This document shows positions 9,060 to 15,183 of a DNA stretch of 16,985 nucleotides, piece after piece. Each line of letters starts with the position of its first letter. The stretch's first letter is position 1. Source of the stretch: Treponema sp. (lineage in GTDB: Bacteria > Spirochaetota > Spirochaetia > Treponematales > Breznakiellaceae); NCBI GenBank assembly GCA_031288815.1, contig JAITQR010000103.1, positions 1-16,985 of the forward strand. The letters are read 5' to 3'. The position numbers and the translations under genes were made by a program. The notes beneath the pieces were generated by a model. The model searched no databases and was not told the DNA's origin. It saw only the letters and a program-made list of their open reading frames with translations.

Positions 9060-9921
9060 CGGCGGTGAAGCCGAAGTCCCTGAACACCCCCATGGCCTCC
9101 TCCGAAGCCAGGAAGCCGATAAAGAGCCGGGCCTCTTCCCCGTGAGCCGAGGCGGCGTTCATCCCCGCCGGGTAGATTACCGGACGGGCCAGGCTGCCCG
9201 CCGGGGCATCGGCGATAAGCTCCACCTTTTTGGTGGACGCCGCGTCGGTGGCGTAGACCACCCCCACCTCGGCGCTGGCTTCCCCCACCCAGTTAAGCAC
9301 CTCCGTAACGTTGGTGCCGAGACTGGCCTTGGCCTTTACCTGGTCCCAGTTCCCCAGGTTGGTAAAGATCTCCTGGGCGTACTGACCGGCGGGCACGCTG
9401 GCCGGATCCCCCAGGGCGATCACGGCGGCGGCGGTGATGGTCTGGAAGTCTTTTACCGGCGTGGAAACCCCGGCGGTTTTAATCAGGACGATCTTGTTTT
9501 CCAGAAGCGGCAGCACCGATTCCCCGGCTATATGGCCGCTTTTTACCAGGTTGTTCATCTGGGTGGTGGCGGCGGACACGAACAGGTCCGCCTCAAGACC
9601 CTGTTCTATCTGGGTCTGGAGCTTGCCGGAACTGTCGTAGGTTCCCTCCACGGTGATGTGGGGATACTTGGCCTGGAAACGGGGGATCAGCTCCTGTTCA
9701 AAGGTATTCCGCAGACTGGCCGCGGCGGCCACCAGAATGGTAACCGGGATCGGCGCGGCCTCCCGCCCGCCCGGGGAAGCTTCCTGCCCGCTTGGGGAAG
9801 CTTCTTGCTTCCCTGGGGAAACCTCCTGTTTCCCCCTGGCGTACAGGGAGCTGGGGGCGCCAATGCCCACGATAAAAAGGGCCAGAACAAAATAAAACCA
9901 TCTAATACCTGTTTTTTTCAC
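9049..9921 (-). CDS. modA: Molybdate-binding periplasmic protein ModA (GTG start)
   Basis: A 290-residue class-D oxyanion-binding protein. The signal peptide covers about 1-28 (KK..R, then a hydrophobic core, ending LYA), with no lipobox cysteine. A tandem-repeat linker at 30-57 follows. Mature ModA motifs are clear: VAAAASLRNTF (64-74), the oxyanion-binding loop YDSSGKLQTQIEQG (95-108), DLFVSA (112-117), VPAGQYAQE (176-184) and EVGVVYATDA (218-227). It captures molybdate, and possibly tungstate, and delivers it to ModB. The GTG start at 9921 is fixed by a perfect AAGGAGGT six bases upstream. It is the first gene of modABC and diverges from the class II importer operon across a shared 455-base control region. 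Choosing molybdate over tungstate cannot be done from sequence alone. Confidence 0.95.
   Translation of the reverse strand: MKKTGIRWFYFVLALFIVGIGAPSSLYARGKQEVSPGKQEASPSGQEASPGGREAAPIPVTILVAAAASLRNTFEQELIPRFQAKYPHITVEGTYDSSGKLQTQIEQGLEADLFVSAATTQMNNLVKSGHIAGESVLPLLENKIVLIKTAGVSTPVKDFQTITAAAVIALGDPASVPAGQYAQEIFTNLGNWDQVKAKASLGTNVTEVLNWVGEASAEVGVVYATDAASTKKVELIADAPAGSLARPVIYPAGMNAASAHGEEARLFIGFLASEEAMGVFRDFGFTAAAR
9751..9834 (-). repeat. Four tandem 21-bp (heptapeptide) repeats in the modA linker
   Basis: Residues 30-57 of ModA read GKQEVSP, GKQEASP, SGQEASP and GGREAAP, four head-to-tail copies of a 7-residue unit. The matching 21-bp DNA units are similar enough to show recent duplication. They form a flexible polar spacer between the signal peptide and the folded domain. 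Confidence 0.85.
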
Positions 9922-9927
9922 GGTATT

Positions 9928-9935
9928 ACCTCCTT
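9928..9935 (-). promoter_or_regulatory. Strong Shine-Dalgarno of modA
   Basis: The minus strand reads AAGGAGGT (9935-9928), with six bases to the GTG. It decides the GTG start and is much stronger than the sites in front of modB and modC, which fits higher binding-protein synthesis. Confidence 0.85.
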
Positions 9936-9946
9936 ATATTCCGACA

Positions 9947-9975
9947 AAAATAAACGAAACACAAATAAAATGCAA
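9947..9975 (-). promoter_or_regulatory. Candidate modA promoter
   Basis: In an AT-rich stretch the minus strand has TTGCAT (9975-9970), 17 bases, then TATTTT (9952-9947). Transcription would begin near 9940, just ahead of the Shine-Dalgarno. The boxes are imperfect (3/6 and 4/6). I could not find a convincing ModE-type palindrome beside them. Confidence 0.35.
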
Positions 9976-10200
9976 TACATATCCAAACAAAGACGAATTA
10001 AAGCAAACGATTTTGTAGAATGAGGGGATTTCGGCCCTTCCGCCCTTTCCTGTTCCGCATTCTCGTCGCGGACTCGTAAGGGCTCGCGCAACCTATAAAC
10101 CGTGGTTTTTACGGTACGCCATGAATGAAGACTCACAAGCGCGACAGGCCGCCTGTGGGCCGTAAAACGCCTGGTCTTTGGCCTAATCAGTGGGTTTATC

Positions 10201-10222
10201 GCCGATGGCAATCGCCACCGGC
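10201..10222. repeat. Inverted repeat (9-bp arms, one mismatch, 4-base loop)
   Basis: GCCGATGGC and GCCACCGGC flank the loop AATC, with one A/C mismatch. It ends just upstream of the first promoter candidate of the plus-strand operon. No T-run follows on either strand, so a terminator is unlikely; a protein-binding site or a repeat remnant is possible. Confidence 0.45.
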
Positions 10223-10224
10223 AA

Positions 10225-10253
10225 TTGACAGGTTTAGGCTATCGGTATATACA
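10225..10253 (+). promoter_or_regulatory. Upstream promoter candidate (P1) of the class II importer operon
   Basis: A perfect TTGACA (10225-10230) is followed after 17 bases by TATACA (10248-10253). TACAAT at 10250-10255 is a better -10 box but has a 19-base spacer. Transcription would start near 10260, leaving a leader of about 115 bases. Confidence 0.5.
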
Positions 10254-10272
10254 ATTTGAGACATACAGTTTG

Positions 10273-10286
10273 TTAGTGTTGACTAA
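10273..10286. promoter_or_regulatory. Small palindrome over the P2 -35 box (operator candidate)
   Basis: TTAGT and ACTAA are perfect inverted arms around GTTG, and the right part overlaps the TTGACT -35 box. A repressor dimer here would block P2. The TTAG...CTAA form vaguely recalls DtxR-family operators, but it is too short to assign. Confidence 0.3.
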
Positions 10287-10307
10287 TTTTTTCTGACAAT
10301 CTTAAAT
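10279..10307 (+). promoter_or_regulatory. Downstream promoter candidate (P2) of the class II importer operon
   Basis: TTGACT (10279-10284), a 17-base spacer and TTAAAT (10302-10307) match the sigma-70 consensus at 5/6 and 4/6. The expected start is near 10314, the first base of the 30-base dyad. P1 and P2 are in tandem on the same strand. Confidence 0.5.
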
Positions 10308-10313
10308 CAGAGT

Positions 10314-10343
10314 CTGTCCAGAATGTAGACCCATTATGGACAG
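10314..10343 (+). promoter_or_regulatory. 30-base dyad in the operon leader: operator or 5' mRNA hairpin
   Basis: CTGTCCAGAATG (10314-10325) and CATTATGGACAG (10332-10343) are inverted 12-base arms with a single mismatch and a 6-base loop. It starts at the predicted P2 transcription start and ends 33 bases before the ATG. It could be a dimer-binding operator or a stable stem at the 5' end of the mRNA. A remnant of insertion-sequence ends is an alternative, since TGTCCA/TGGACA ends occur in some families. Confidence 0.6.
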
Positions 10344-10376
10344 CCACGAATCGGTTTACTTCGGGGAAGCACTGTC

Positions 10377-11213
10377 ATGACTATTGAGCTGCGGGACACG
10401 GACTGTGGGTACGGCGGGAAGGCTGTTCTTAAAAAATTCAGCGCCGTCGTTTCGTCGGGGGAAATTTTCTGCCTTCTGGGGCCGAACGGGGTAGGAAAGA
10501 CTACCCTGTTCAAAACCATCCTGGGATTTTTGCCCCTCCTGGGGGGCGGGATCGTCCTGGACGGGCGGGATGTCCGTTCCTTTTCGCCGGGGGAATTTGC
10601 CCGGCGTATCGCCTATGTGCCTCAGTTTCACCTGCCGCCATTTGCCTTCTCCGCCCTGGATGTGGTGGTCATGGGCCGGACCGCCCGGATTGGCATTTTT
10701 GAGAAACCGGGGAAAAAGGATTACCGCGCCGCCATGGAGGCCATGGAAGGGCTGGGGATAGGTTCTTTATGGGACCGGGATTATTCCCAATTAAGTGGCG
10801 GGGAACGGCAGTTGGTGCTTATCGCCCGGGCCCTGATCCAGGAACCGGATTTTCTCCTGATGGATGAGCCCACTTCAAATCTCGATTTCGGCAACCAGGC
10901 GTTGATACTGGAACAGATCCTGGCTCTGGCCGGGCGGCGGCTGGGGGTTATCATGACAACCCACTTCCCCGAACAGGTTCTGCTCCTGGATGCCAGGGTA
11001 GCCCTGCTTAAAAATCCGGAGAATTATTGTACCGGTCCGGCCCGGGATGTGCTTACCGAAGAGAACCTTTCCGACGCCTACGGGGTTCCCGTTGTGGTGC
11101 GGGATCTGTCCTGCCGCGGTCGGGTATTGCCCTTCTGCCAGCCCCTGCTGCGCCTTCCCCGGACCGGGAAGCCGGCCGCCGCCGGGGAGGAAACGGGAAG
11201 GAACCATGGGTAA
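10377..11213 (+). CDS. Class II (FecE/BtuD-type) metal-chelate or oxyanion ABC importer, ATPase
   Basis: A 278-residue cytoplasmic ATPase that powers the importer encoded by the next two genes. Walker A is GPNGVGKT (35-42), the signature LSGGE is at 139-143, Walker B is LLMDEP (160-165) and the H-loop is His196. The block around VVMGRTARIGIF (97-108) is typical of ATPases paired with FecCD permeases. The C-terminal ~30 residues are a Pro/Arg/Gly-rich tail. The ATG at 10377 is chosen because the family's N-terminus (IELRDTDCGYGG) begins there; upstream is only a weak GGGGAA. The gene is first in the operon, behind two promoter candidates and a dyad. Its last 8 bases overlap the permease start. 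The substrate class (siderophore iron, corrinoid, heme or molybdate/tungstate as for MolBC) cannot be told from the ATPase. Confidence 0.93.
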   Translation: MTIELRDTDCGYGGKAVLKKFSAVVSSGEIFCLLGPNGVGKTTLFKTILGFLPLLGGGIVLDGRDVRSFSPGEFARRIAYVPQFHLPPFAFSALDVVVMGRTARIGIFEKPGKKDYRAAMEAMEGLGIGSLWDRDYSQLSGGERQLVLIARALIQEPDFLLMDEPTSNLDFGNQALILEQILALAGRRLGVIMTTHFPEQVLLLDARVALLKNPENYCTGPARDVLTEENLSDAYGVPVVVRDLSCRGRVLPFCQPLLRLPRTGKPAAAGEETGRNHG

Positions 11214-12258
11214 AAAAGCATCCGGCGGATCCGGCGGCGACAGGGCCGTTGGCGGAGGGCGCCCGGGGGCGATATATACGGCGGCCCTGGCGCTGTTGAT
11301 CTGCCTGGCCGCGAGCCTCTGCGTAGGGCGCTATCCCCTGGGGGTAAGGACGATTCTGGACTGGCTGGCCGCCCTGGTCTCGGGCGGCGGCGGGGACAGG
11401 GTCGTCTCCCGGATCATTTTGGATATCCGGCTTCCCCGGATACTGATCGCCGTCTTCGCCGGGGCGGCTCTGTCCGTCGCCGGGGCGGCCTACCAGGGCA
11501 TCTTCCGGAATCCCATGGCATCTCCCGATGTGCTGGGAGTCTCCGCCGGGGCCGGCTTCGGCGCGGCCCTGGGGATCCTCCTTTCCCTGCCCGCCCCGCT
11601 GGTCCAGCTTGTCTCCTTTGCCTTCGGCATCCTCGCCGTGACGGCAAGTGTCCTCATTGCCTGGGTCGCGGGGCGGCGTCAGAATATCACCCTGGTACTG
11701 GTGCTCTCCGGCATGATGGTATCGTCCCTGTTTTCCGCGTTTATTTCCCTGGTCAAATACCTAGCCGATCCCAACAGTCAGCTGCCGGAAATTACCTACT
11801 GGCTTATGGGGAGCTTTTCGGCGGTCAACAAAGACTCCCTGCTTCCGGCCTTTGTCTCCGGCCTCATCGCGTTTCTCCCCCTCATGCTGCTCCGCTGGAG
11901 GATCAACCTGCTTACCTTCGGGGAAGAGGAAGCCCGGGCCATGGGGATCAATACCGCCGCGATCCGGGCCGTGGCCATCGGCTGCGCCACCCTGCTCACC
12001 GCCTCGGTGGTAAGCATAGGCGGGCAAATCGGGTGGATCGGTCTGGTGATCCCCCATCTGTCCCGTATGGTGGCGGGGCCGAATTACCTTACCCTGCTTC
12101 CCCTGAGTTTCCTCGCCGGGGGTATCGGCCTCCTGGTGGTGGATACGGTGGCCCGCAGCCTTATTCAGATTGAACTCCCCTTAAGCGTCCTTACCGCCCT
12201 TATCGGCGCTCCCTTTTTTGTCTTTCTTCTCATCAGGAAAAGAAAAGGATGGACCTGA
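11206..12258 (+). CDS. FecCD/BtuC-family ABC importer permease
   Basis: A 350-residue polytopic permease of the size and pattern expected for the family (about ten hydrophobic helices). Conserved landmarks are RLPRIL (75-80), the GAAYQGIFRNPMASPDVLG segment (93-111), LPEITYWLMGSF (193-204) and the ATPase-coupling and C-terminal region with GWIGLVIPHLSRMVAG (276-291). The frame is open for 159 bases further upstream, inside the ATPase gene. I choose ATG 11206, which has GGAAGGA just upstream and gives a normal short cytoplasmic N-terminus followed by TM1 from about residue 22. It overlaps the ATPase stop by 8 bases, implying coupled translation. Its partner binding protein follows after a 68-base gap that contains a strong hairpin. 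Confidence 0.94.
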   Translation: MGKKASGGSGGDRAVGGGRPGAIYTAALALLICLAASLCVGRYPLGVRTILDWLAALVSGGGGDRVVSRIILDIRLPRILIAVFAGAALSVAGAAYQGIFRNPMASPDVLGVSAGAGFGAALGILLSLPAPLVQLVSFAFGILAVTASVLIAWVAGRRQNITLVLVLSGMMVSSLFSAFISLVKYLADPNSQLPEITYWLMGSFSAVNKDSLLPAFVSGLIAFLPLMLLRWRINLLTFGEEEARAMGINTAAIRAVAIGCATLLTASVVSIGGQIGWIGLVIPHLSRMVAGPNYLTLLPLSFLAGGIGLLVVDTVARSLIQIELPLSVLTALIGAPFFVFLLIRKRKGWT

Positions 12259-12274
12259 TCGTCCTTTACATAAA

Positions 12275-12309
12275 GCCCTTCCCGAAGCCCGGCCGGTTTC
12301 GGGAAGGGC
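12275..12309 (+). promoter_or_regulatory. Perfect 12-bp intra-operon hairpin before the binding-protein gene
   Basis: GCCCTTCCCGAA and TTCGGGAAGGGC are exact inverted arms around an 11-base GC-rich loop. AAAACAGGAGG follows, so there is no T-run and it is not a standard terminator. It probably separates the stability of the ATPase/permease part of the message from the binding-protein part, shielding the latter from decay; this role is inferred. Confidence 0.7.
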
Positions 12310-12326
12310 AAAACAGGAGGAATTGT

Positions 12327-13466
12327 ATGACGAGCGTCAAAAAAGGCTGCTACGTGCTGCTGTGCGTAGTTTCCACGGTGTTTTTTCTCAGCGCCGGAAA
12401 GTGGCAGGATTCTGCGGACGCCGGCGCCCCCGCGCAAAGCGGCGTCCCGGCGCAAAGTGCCAGCGCTTCCCGGGTCATCGCCGACATGGCGGGGCGAAGT
12501 GTGGAAATTCCCCGGGAAATTCGCGCGGTATACTCCACCGGGGAACCGGGAGTGGTGGCCCTTTACACCCTTTGCCCCGAAAAACTCGCGGGATGGTGCG
12601 ACAAGCCCATGGGCAAATCGGTTGAGTATATCGAATCCGCCTACATGGCTCTGCCCGAACTGGGGCTTATGCAGGGCAATAACAGCACGGCCAACCGGGA
12701 AGAGATAATCGCCAGGGGAACGGATCTGATTCTGCTCATGGCGTCCCCGGATGAAAGCGCGGCAAGAACCGCGGATAGGATCCAAGCGAACATGGGTATC
12801 CCCGTGCTTGTCGCCGATTACGGACTTGAAAAACTCCCAGCCGCCTACCGCTTCCTGGGGGAACTCCTCGGCGTTCAGGCCAGGGCGGAAGAACTGGCCG
12901 CCTATTGCGAAGCCGCGCTTAAAACCGCCTCGGAGAACGCGGCGCGGGTACCCGCGGACAAAAGGCTGCGCTTTTATTACGCCCAGGGCGGGCGGGGTCT
13001 CCAGACCGCGCCGGCGGGATCTTCCCACACGGAAGTGGTCGAATTCGCCGGGGGGATCAACGTGGTAAAGCTCCCGGGCAACGCCGAGGGAAGACAGAGC
13101 GTTAACATGGAGCAGATCCTGTCCTGGGATCCCCAGGTGGTTCTGTTGTCCAACAAAACGGGGGACGCGGGGAATCCCGGCGTAAGGAACGCCCCTTCCC
13201 TGGCGGAGGGCCAACAGATGTGGAATTTGGTCGAGGCGGTAAAAACCGGCAGGGTATATTCTACCCCCAATATGCCCTACAACTGGCTTGACATGCCTCC
13301 CTCGGCCAACAGGGCCATCGGCCTCCTCTGGATAGGGAACCTGTTCTACCCCGAATACTTTAACCTGGACATCCGGGAAGAAGTCCACGGGTATTATGCC
13401 CTGTTCTACCGCAAGGAACTCAGCCCCGGCCAGTTAGACACCCTGTTGGAAAATGCCGTACCATAA
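12327..13466 (+). CDS. Periplasmic substrate-binding protein of the class II importer (FepB/BtuF/MolA fold)
   Basis: A 379-residue exported protein. The signal peptide covers about 1-31 (VKKG, then a hydrophobic core), followed by an Ala/Pro/Gln/Ser-rich linker to about residue 48. The mature domain starts with RVIADMAGRSVEIP, the usual opening of this family, and continues as two lobes joined by a helix near 170-205. The C-lobe stretch YSTPNMPYNWLDMPPSANRA (311-330) is typical of a subgroup found in anaerobes, which I recall from iron-complex and molybdate/tungstate-annotated homologues. The ATG at 12327 has an excellent AGGAGG six bases upstream. The frame is open further upstream, but only through the hairpin region. 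It should deliver ligand to the preceding permease. The ligand is not readable; siderophore, corrinoid and molybdate/tungstate all remain open. Confidence 0.9.
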   Translation: MTSVKKGCYVLLCVVSTVFFLSAGKWQDSADAGAPAQSGVPAQSASASRVIADMAGRSVEIPREIRAVYSTGEPGVVALYTLCPEKLAGWCDKPMGKSVEYIESAYMALPELGLMQGNNSTANREEIIARGTDLILLMASPDESAARTADRIQANMGIPVLVADYGLEKLPAAYRFLGELLGVQARAEELAAYCEAALKTASENAARVPADKRLRFYYAQGGRGLQTAPAGSSHTEVVEFAGGINVVKLPGNAEGRQSVNMEQILSWDPQVVLLSNKTGDAGNPGVRNAPSLAEGQQMWNLVEAVKTGRVYSTPNMPYNWLDMPPSANRAIGLLWIGNLFYPEYFNLDIREEVHGYYALFYRKELSPGQLDTLLENAVP

Positions 13467-13471
13467 TTCCC

Positions 13472-14503
13472 ATGGAAAACACGATTAAAGGCCTTAACCT
13501 GCTGGCCTTAATGCCCTGTTCGGTCAAGGTACGGCTGGAGCGGAAGCTGGCCGGGAACATCCGTTCCATCGCCCAAAAACACGGCGTATCCCTGAGCTAC
13601 CGTATTCTTTCCAACGCGGTGATGCGGGATGCGTTTACCAGATCTTTCGAGGCCGCCGAAGGCCCGGAGGATCTGCCCGATATTATCGTGGCACCGGGTT
13701 TTTCGCCGTTTTTCTGCCAGCCCTTTATCGGGCGTTTCCGGAACACGGGCTGTTTCGCGTCGGTTTTTGCCGGCCCCCTGTCTCCCGCGTTCCGGGAACA
13801 GGGCCTTGCCGATCCGGACTCTTATTACGATATTCTGGCCTTTAACCCCCTGGTGTTCCTGGTGGACAAAACCCGGGAACCGGATCTTCCCAGCCCCCGC
13901 CGTTGGGCCGATCTTCTTTCCCCCCGCTACGAGGGAAGGATCGCTTACCGGGGCAGGGATGACCGGGATTTTTGCGATGGGGTGCTGCTTACCGTTTTTC
14001 AGTGCGCCGGCGAGGAGGGAATAGAGGCCCTGGGGCGGACGGTAAAATGCCGGCTTCATCCCGCGGAAATGGCAAAGCTCGCCGGTTCGGGCCGGGAGGA
14101 GGCGCCGTGCGTAAGCGTGATTCCCTATGCCTTCGGCCATTTGGCCCTGCGGAAAGGGAAGCCCGTGGAACTGGTCTGGCCGGATGACGGGGCGGCGGTT
14201 AATCCCCTGGTGATGCTGGTAAAACGGGACTCTGGCCCGGCGGTCCGGGAAACGGCGGAAATGCTCACCGGAAAGGATATGGGCGCCATCCTCCGGGCCG
14301 GGGGGATTTACCCCATCCGCCCCTCGGAGGGGACGGAAGCCGGGGAGGACGAAACCGGGCTTCCGGCGGGGAAACAGTACCGGTTCGCGGGCTGGGATTT
14401 TTTGAAAAACCACGATATCGGCGCCCTCCTGCGGCGTCTCAACGGTATCATGTACCGGACGATTCACCTCCGGTCTTCCGGTTCCGGAGGCGCCGGGGCA
14501 TGA
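13472..14503 (+). CDS. Cytosolic protein with ferric/oxyanion-type binding-protein fold, no signal peptide
   Basis: A 343-residue protein that resembles class II solute-binding proteins (FbpA/PotD style). Supporting segments are the hinge-like YYDILAFNPLVFLVDK (118-133), SPRRWADLLSPRYEGRIA (141-158, the family's P..W.DLL.P.Y.G.I pattern), VIPYAFGHLALRKG (216-229) and VWPDDGAAVNPLVMLVK (235-251). The N-terminus (MENTIKG then LNLLALMPC) is too short and too acidic for a signal peptide, and a proline before Cys16 argues against a lipobox, so it should stay in the cytoplasm. The start is 5 bases after the preceding stop, without a clear ribosome site. The stop overlaps the next gene (ATGA). The C-terminus is Ser/Gly-rich. 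It could be an intracellular carrier or sensor for the imported ligand. The fold call is fairly sure; the role is unknown. Confidence 0.75.
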   Translation: MENTIKGLNLLALMPCSVKVRLERKLAGNIRSIAQKHGVSLSYRILSNAVMRDAFTRSFEAAEGPEDLPDIIVAPGFSPFFCQPFIGRFRNTGCFASVFAGPLSPAFREQGLADPDSYYDILAFNPLVFLVDKTREPDLPSPRRWADLLSPRYEGRIAYRGRDDRDFCDGVLLTVFQCAGEEGIEALGRTVKCRLHPAEMAKLAGSGREEAPCVSVIPYAFGHLALRKGKPVELVWPDDGAAVNPLVMLVKRDSGPAVRETAEMLTGKDMGAILRAGGIYPIRPSEGTEAGEDETGLPAGKQYRFAGWDFLKNHDIGALLRRLNGIMYRTIHLRSSGSGGAGA

Positions 14504-15183
14504 GGCTGGTAACCGCCTGCGGTCCGGCCGCCTCGGGAAAGACTTCCGTGTTGCTGCATACCCTGGCCGCCCTGAAGAGCTCCGGGTTCAGCGTGGGGGT
14601 GGTGAAGTTCGACTGCCTGGCGACCTCCGATGATGAGGCCTACCGCCGCCGGGGGATTCCCGTGCAGGTAGGGCTGGCGGGAGGGCTCTGCCCGGATCAT
14701 TATTTCGGCGCCAACATTACCGAGTGTATCGAGTGGGGAAGGGAAAGGGGCCTGGATTTTCTCTTTTCGGAAAGCGCCGGCCTCTGTAACCGCTGTTCCC
14801 CCCACATCAGGGGCCAGTACGCCCTCTGCGTGATCGATAACCTCATGGGCGCCGACGCGCCGAAAAAGATCGGCCCTATGCTGAAGACGGCCAATACGGT
14901 ATTGATAACCAAGGGAGACATTGTTTCCCAGGCGGAACGAGAGGTCTACGCCTTTCAGGTGCGGATGGTGAACCCCCGCTGCGAGATTCTGCCGGTCAAC
15001 GGCATTACCGGCCAAGGCTGCGACGCTCTGGCGCGGCTCCTCCAGGAAAAGGCGGAGCCCCTGGGGGATGACACGGAGCTGCGCTTCCCCATGCCCGCGG
15101 CCCTGTGTTCCTACTGCCTGGGGGAGACCCGGCTGGAGAAAGAACTCCGCTTCGGCAATCACCGGGGCATCGTCATCAGATGA
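14500..15183 (+). CDS. HypB/UreG-like G3E-family P-loop GTPase with two CxxC motifs
   Basis: A 227-residue nucleotide-binding protein. The P-loop GPAASGKT is at 8-15, with a cysteine directly before it (Cys7). A HypB-like switch region follows (FDCLATSDDEAYRRRGIPV, 37-55), then a GGLCPDH loop (61-67), FLFSESAGLCNRCSPH (87-102, the place where HypB has its ENVGNL motif) and TKGD at 137-140 in the position of the guanine-specificity NKxD. CxxC pairs are Cys96/Cys99 and Cys203/Cys206; eleven cysteines in all is high and suggests metal or cluster binding. There is no N-terminal His-rich stretch. G3E GTPases load metal into enzymes (HypB and UreG nickel) or act as metal or cobalamin chaperones. 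The gene overlaps both neighbours by 4 bases. HypB itself is unlikely, because the motifs differ and no other hyp gene is nearby. Confidence 0.78.
   Translation: MRLVTACGPAASGKTSVLLHTLAALKSSGFSVGVVKFDCLATSDDEAYRRRGIPVQVGLAGGLCPDHYFGANITECIEWGRERGLDFLFSESAGLCNRCSPHIRGQYALCVIDNLMGADAPKKIGPMLKTANTVLITKGDIVSQAEREVYAFQVRMVNPRCEILPVNGITGQGCDALARLLQEKAEPLGDDTELRFPMPAALCSYCLGETRLEKELRFGNHRGIVIR

Larger units (their letters stand above)
9922..10376. other. 455-base divergent control region between modABC and the class II importer operon
   Basis: This is the longest gap in the window. Its two ends are AT-rich and carry promoter candidates for modA (minus) and for the plus-strand operon. The GC-rich core (about 10020-10210) holds no credible gene. 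It contains short inverted repeats, including ACAGGC/GCCTGT separated by one base (about 10144-10156) and ACCGT/ACGGT around a T-rich loop (about 10098-10115). I checked by eye for cobalamin, molybdenum-cofactor and other riboswitch landmarks and saw none that I could defend. Its origin is unclear: it may be a decayed insertion, a dispersed repeat or simply a long leader. Confidence 0.6.

Noticed and set aside
9918..10211. A 97-codon minus-strand gene just upstream of modA, with a GTGA overlap
   Set aside because: It reads through the modA promoter and Shine-Dalgarno. Its composition is Arg-rich, then hydrophobic from AT-rich DNA, and it has no known domain. The overlap looks accidental.
10020..10376. 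A riboswitch (cobalamin or molybdenum cofactor) ahead of the importer operon
   Set aside because: I looked for the conserved boxes of these classes on the plus strand and found none convincing. The only strong structure is the 30-base dyad. A covariance search would be decisive.
11047..11205. An earlier start for the FecCD permease inside the ATPase gene
   Set aside because: The extra residues are a frame-shifted reading of the ATPase C-terminus. ATG 11206 has a ribosome site and gives a normal permease N-terminus.
13508..14467. A 319-codon minus-strand open frame opposite the cytosolic binding protein
   Set aside because: It is antisense to a frame that has family motifs and operon-style overlaps on both sides. 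Its own translation shows no domain.
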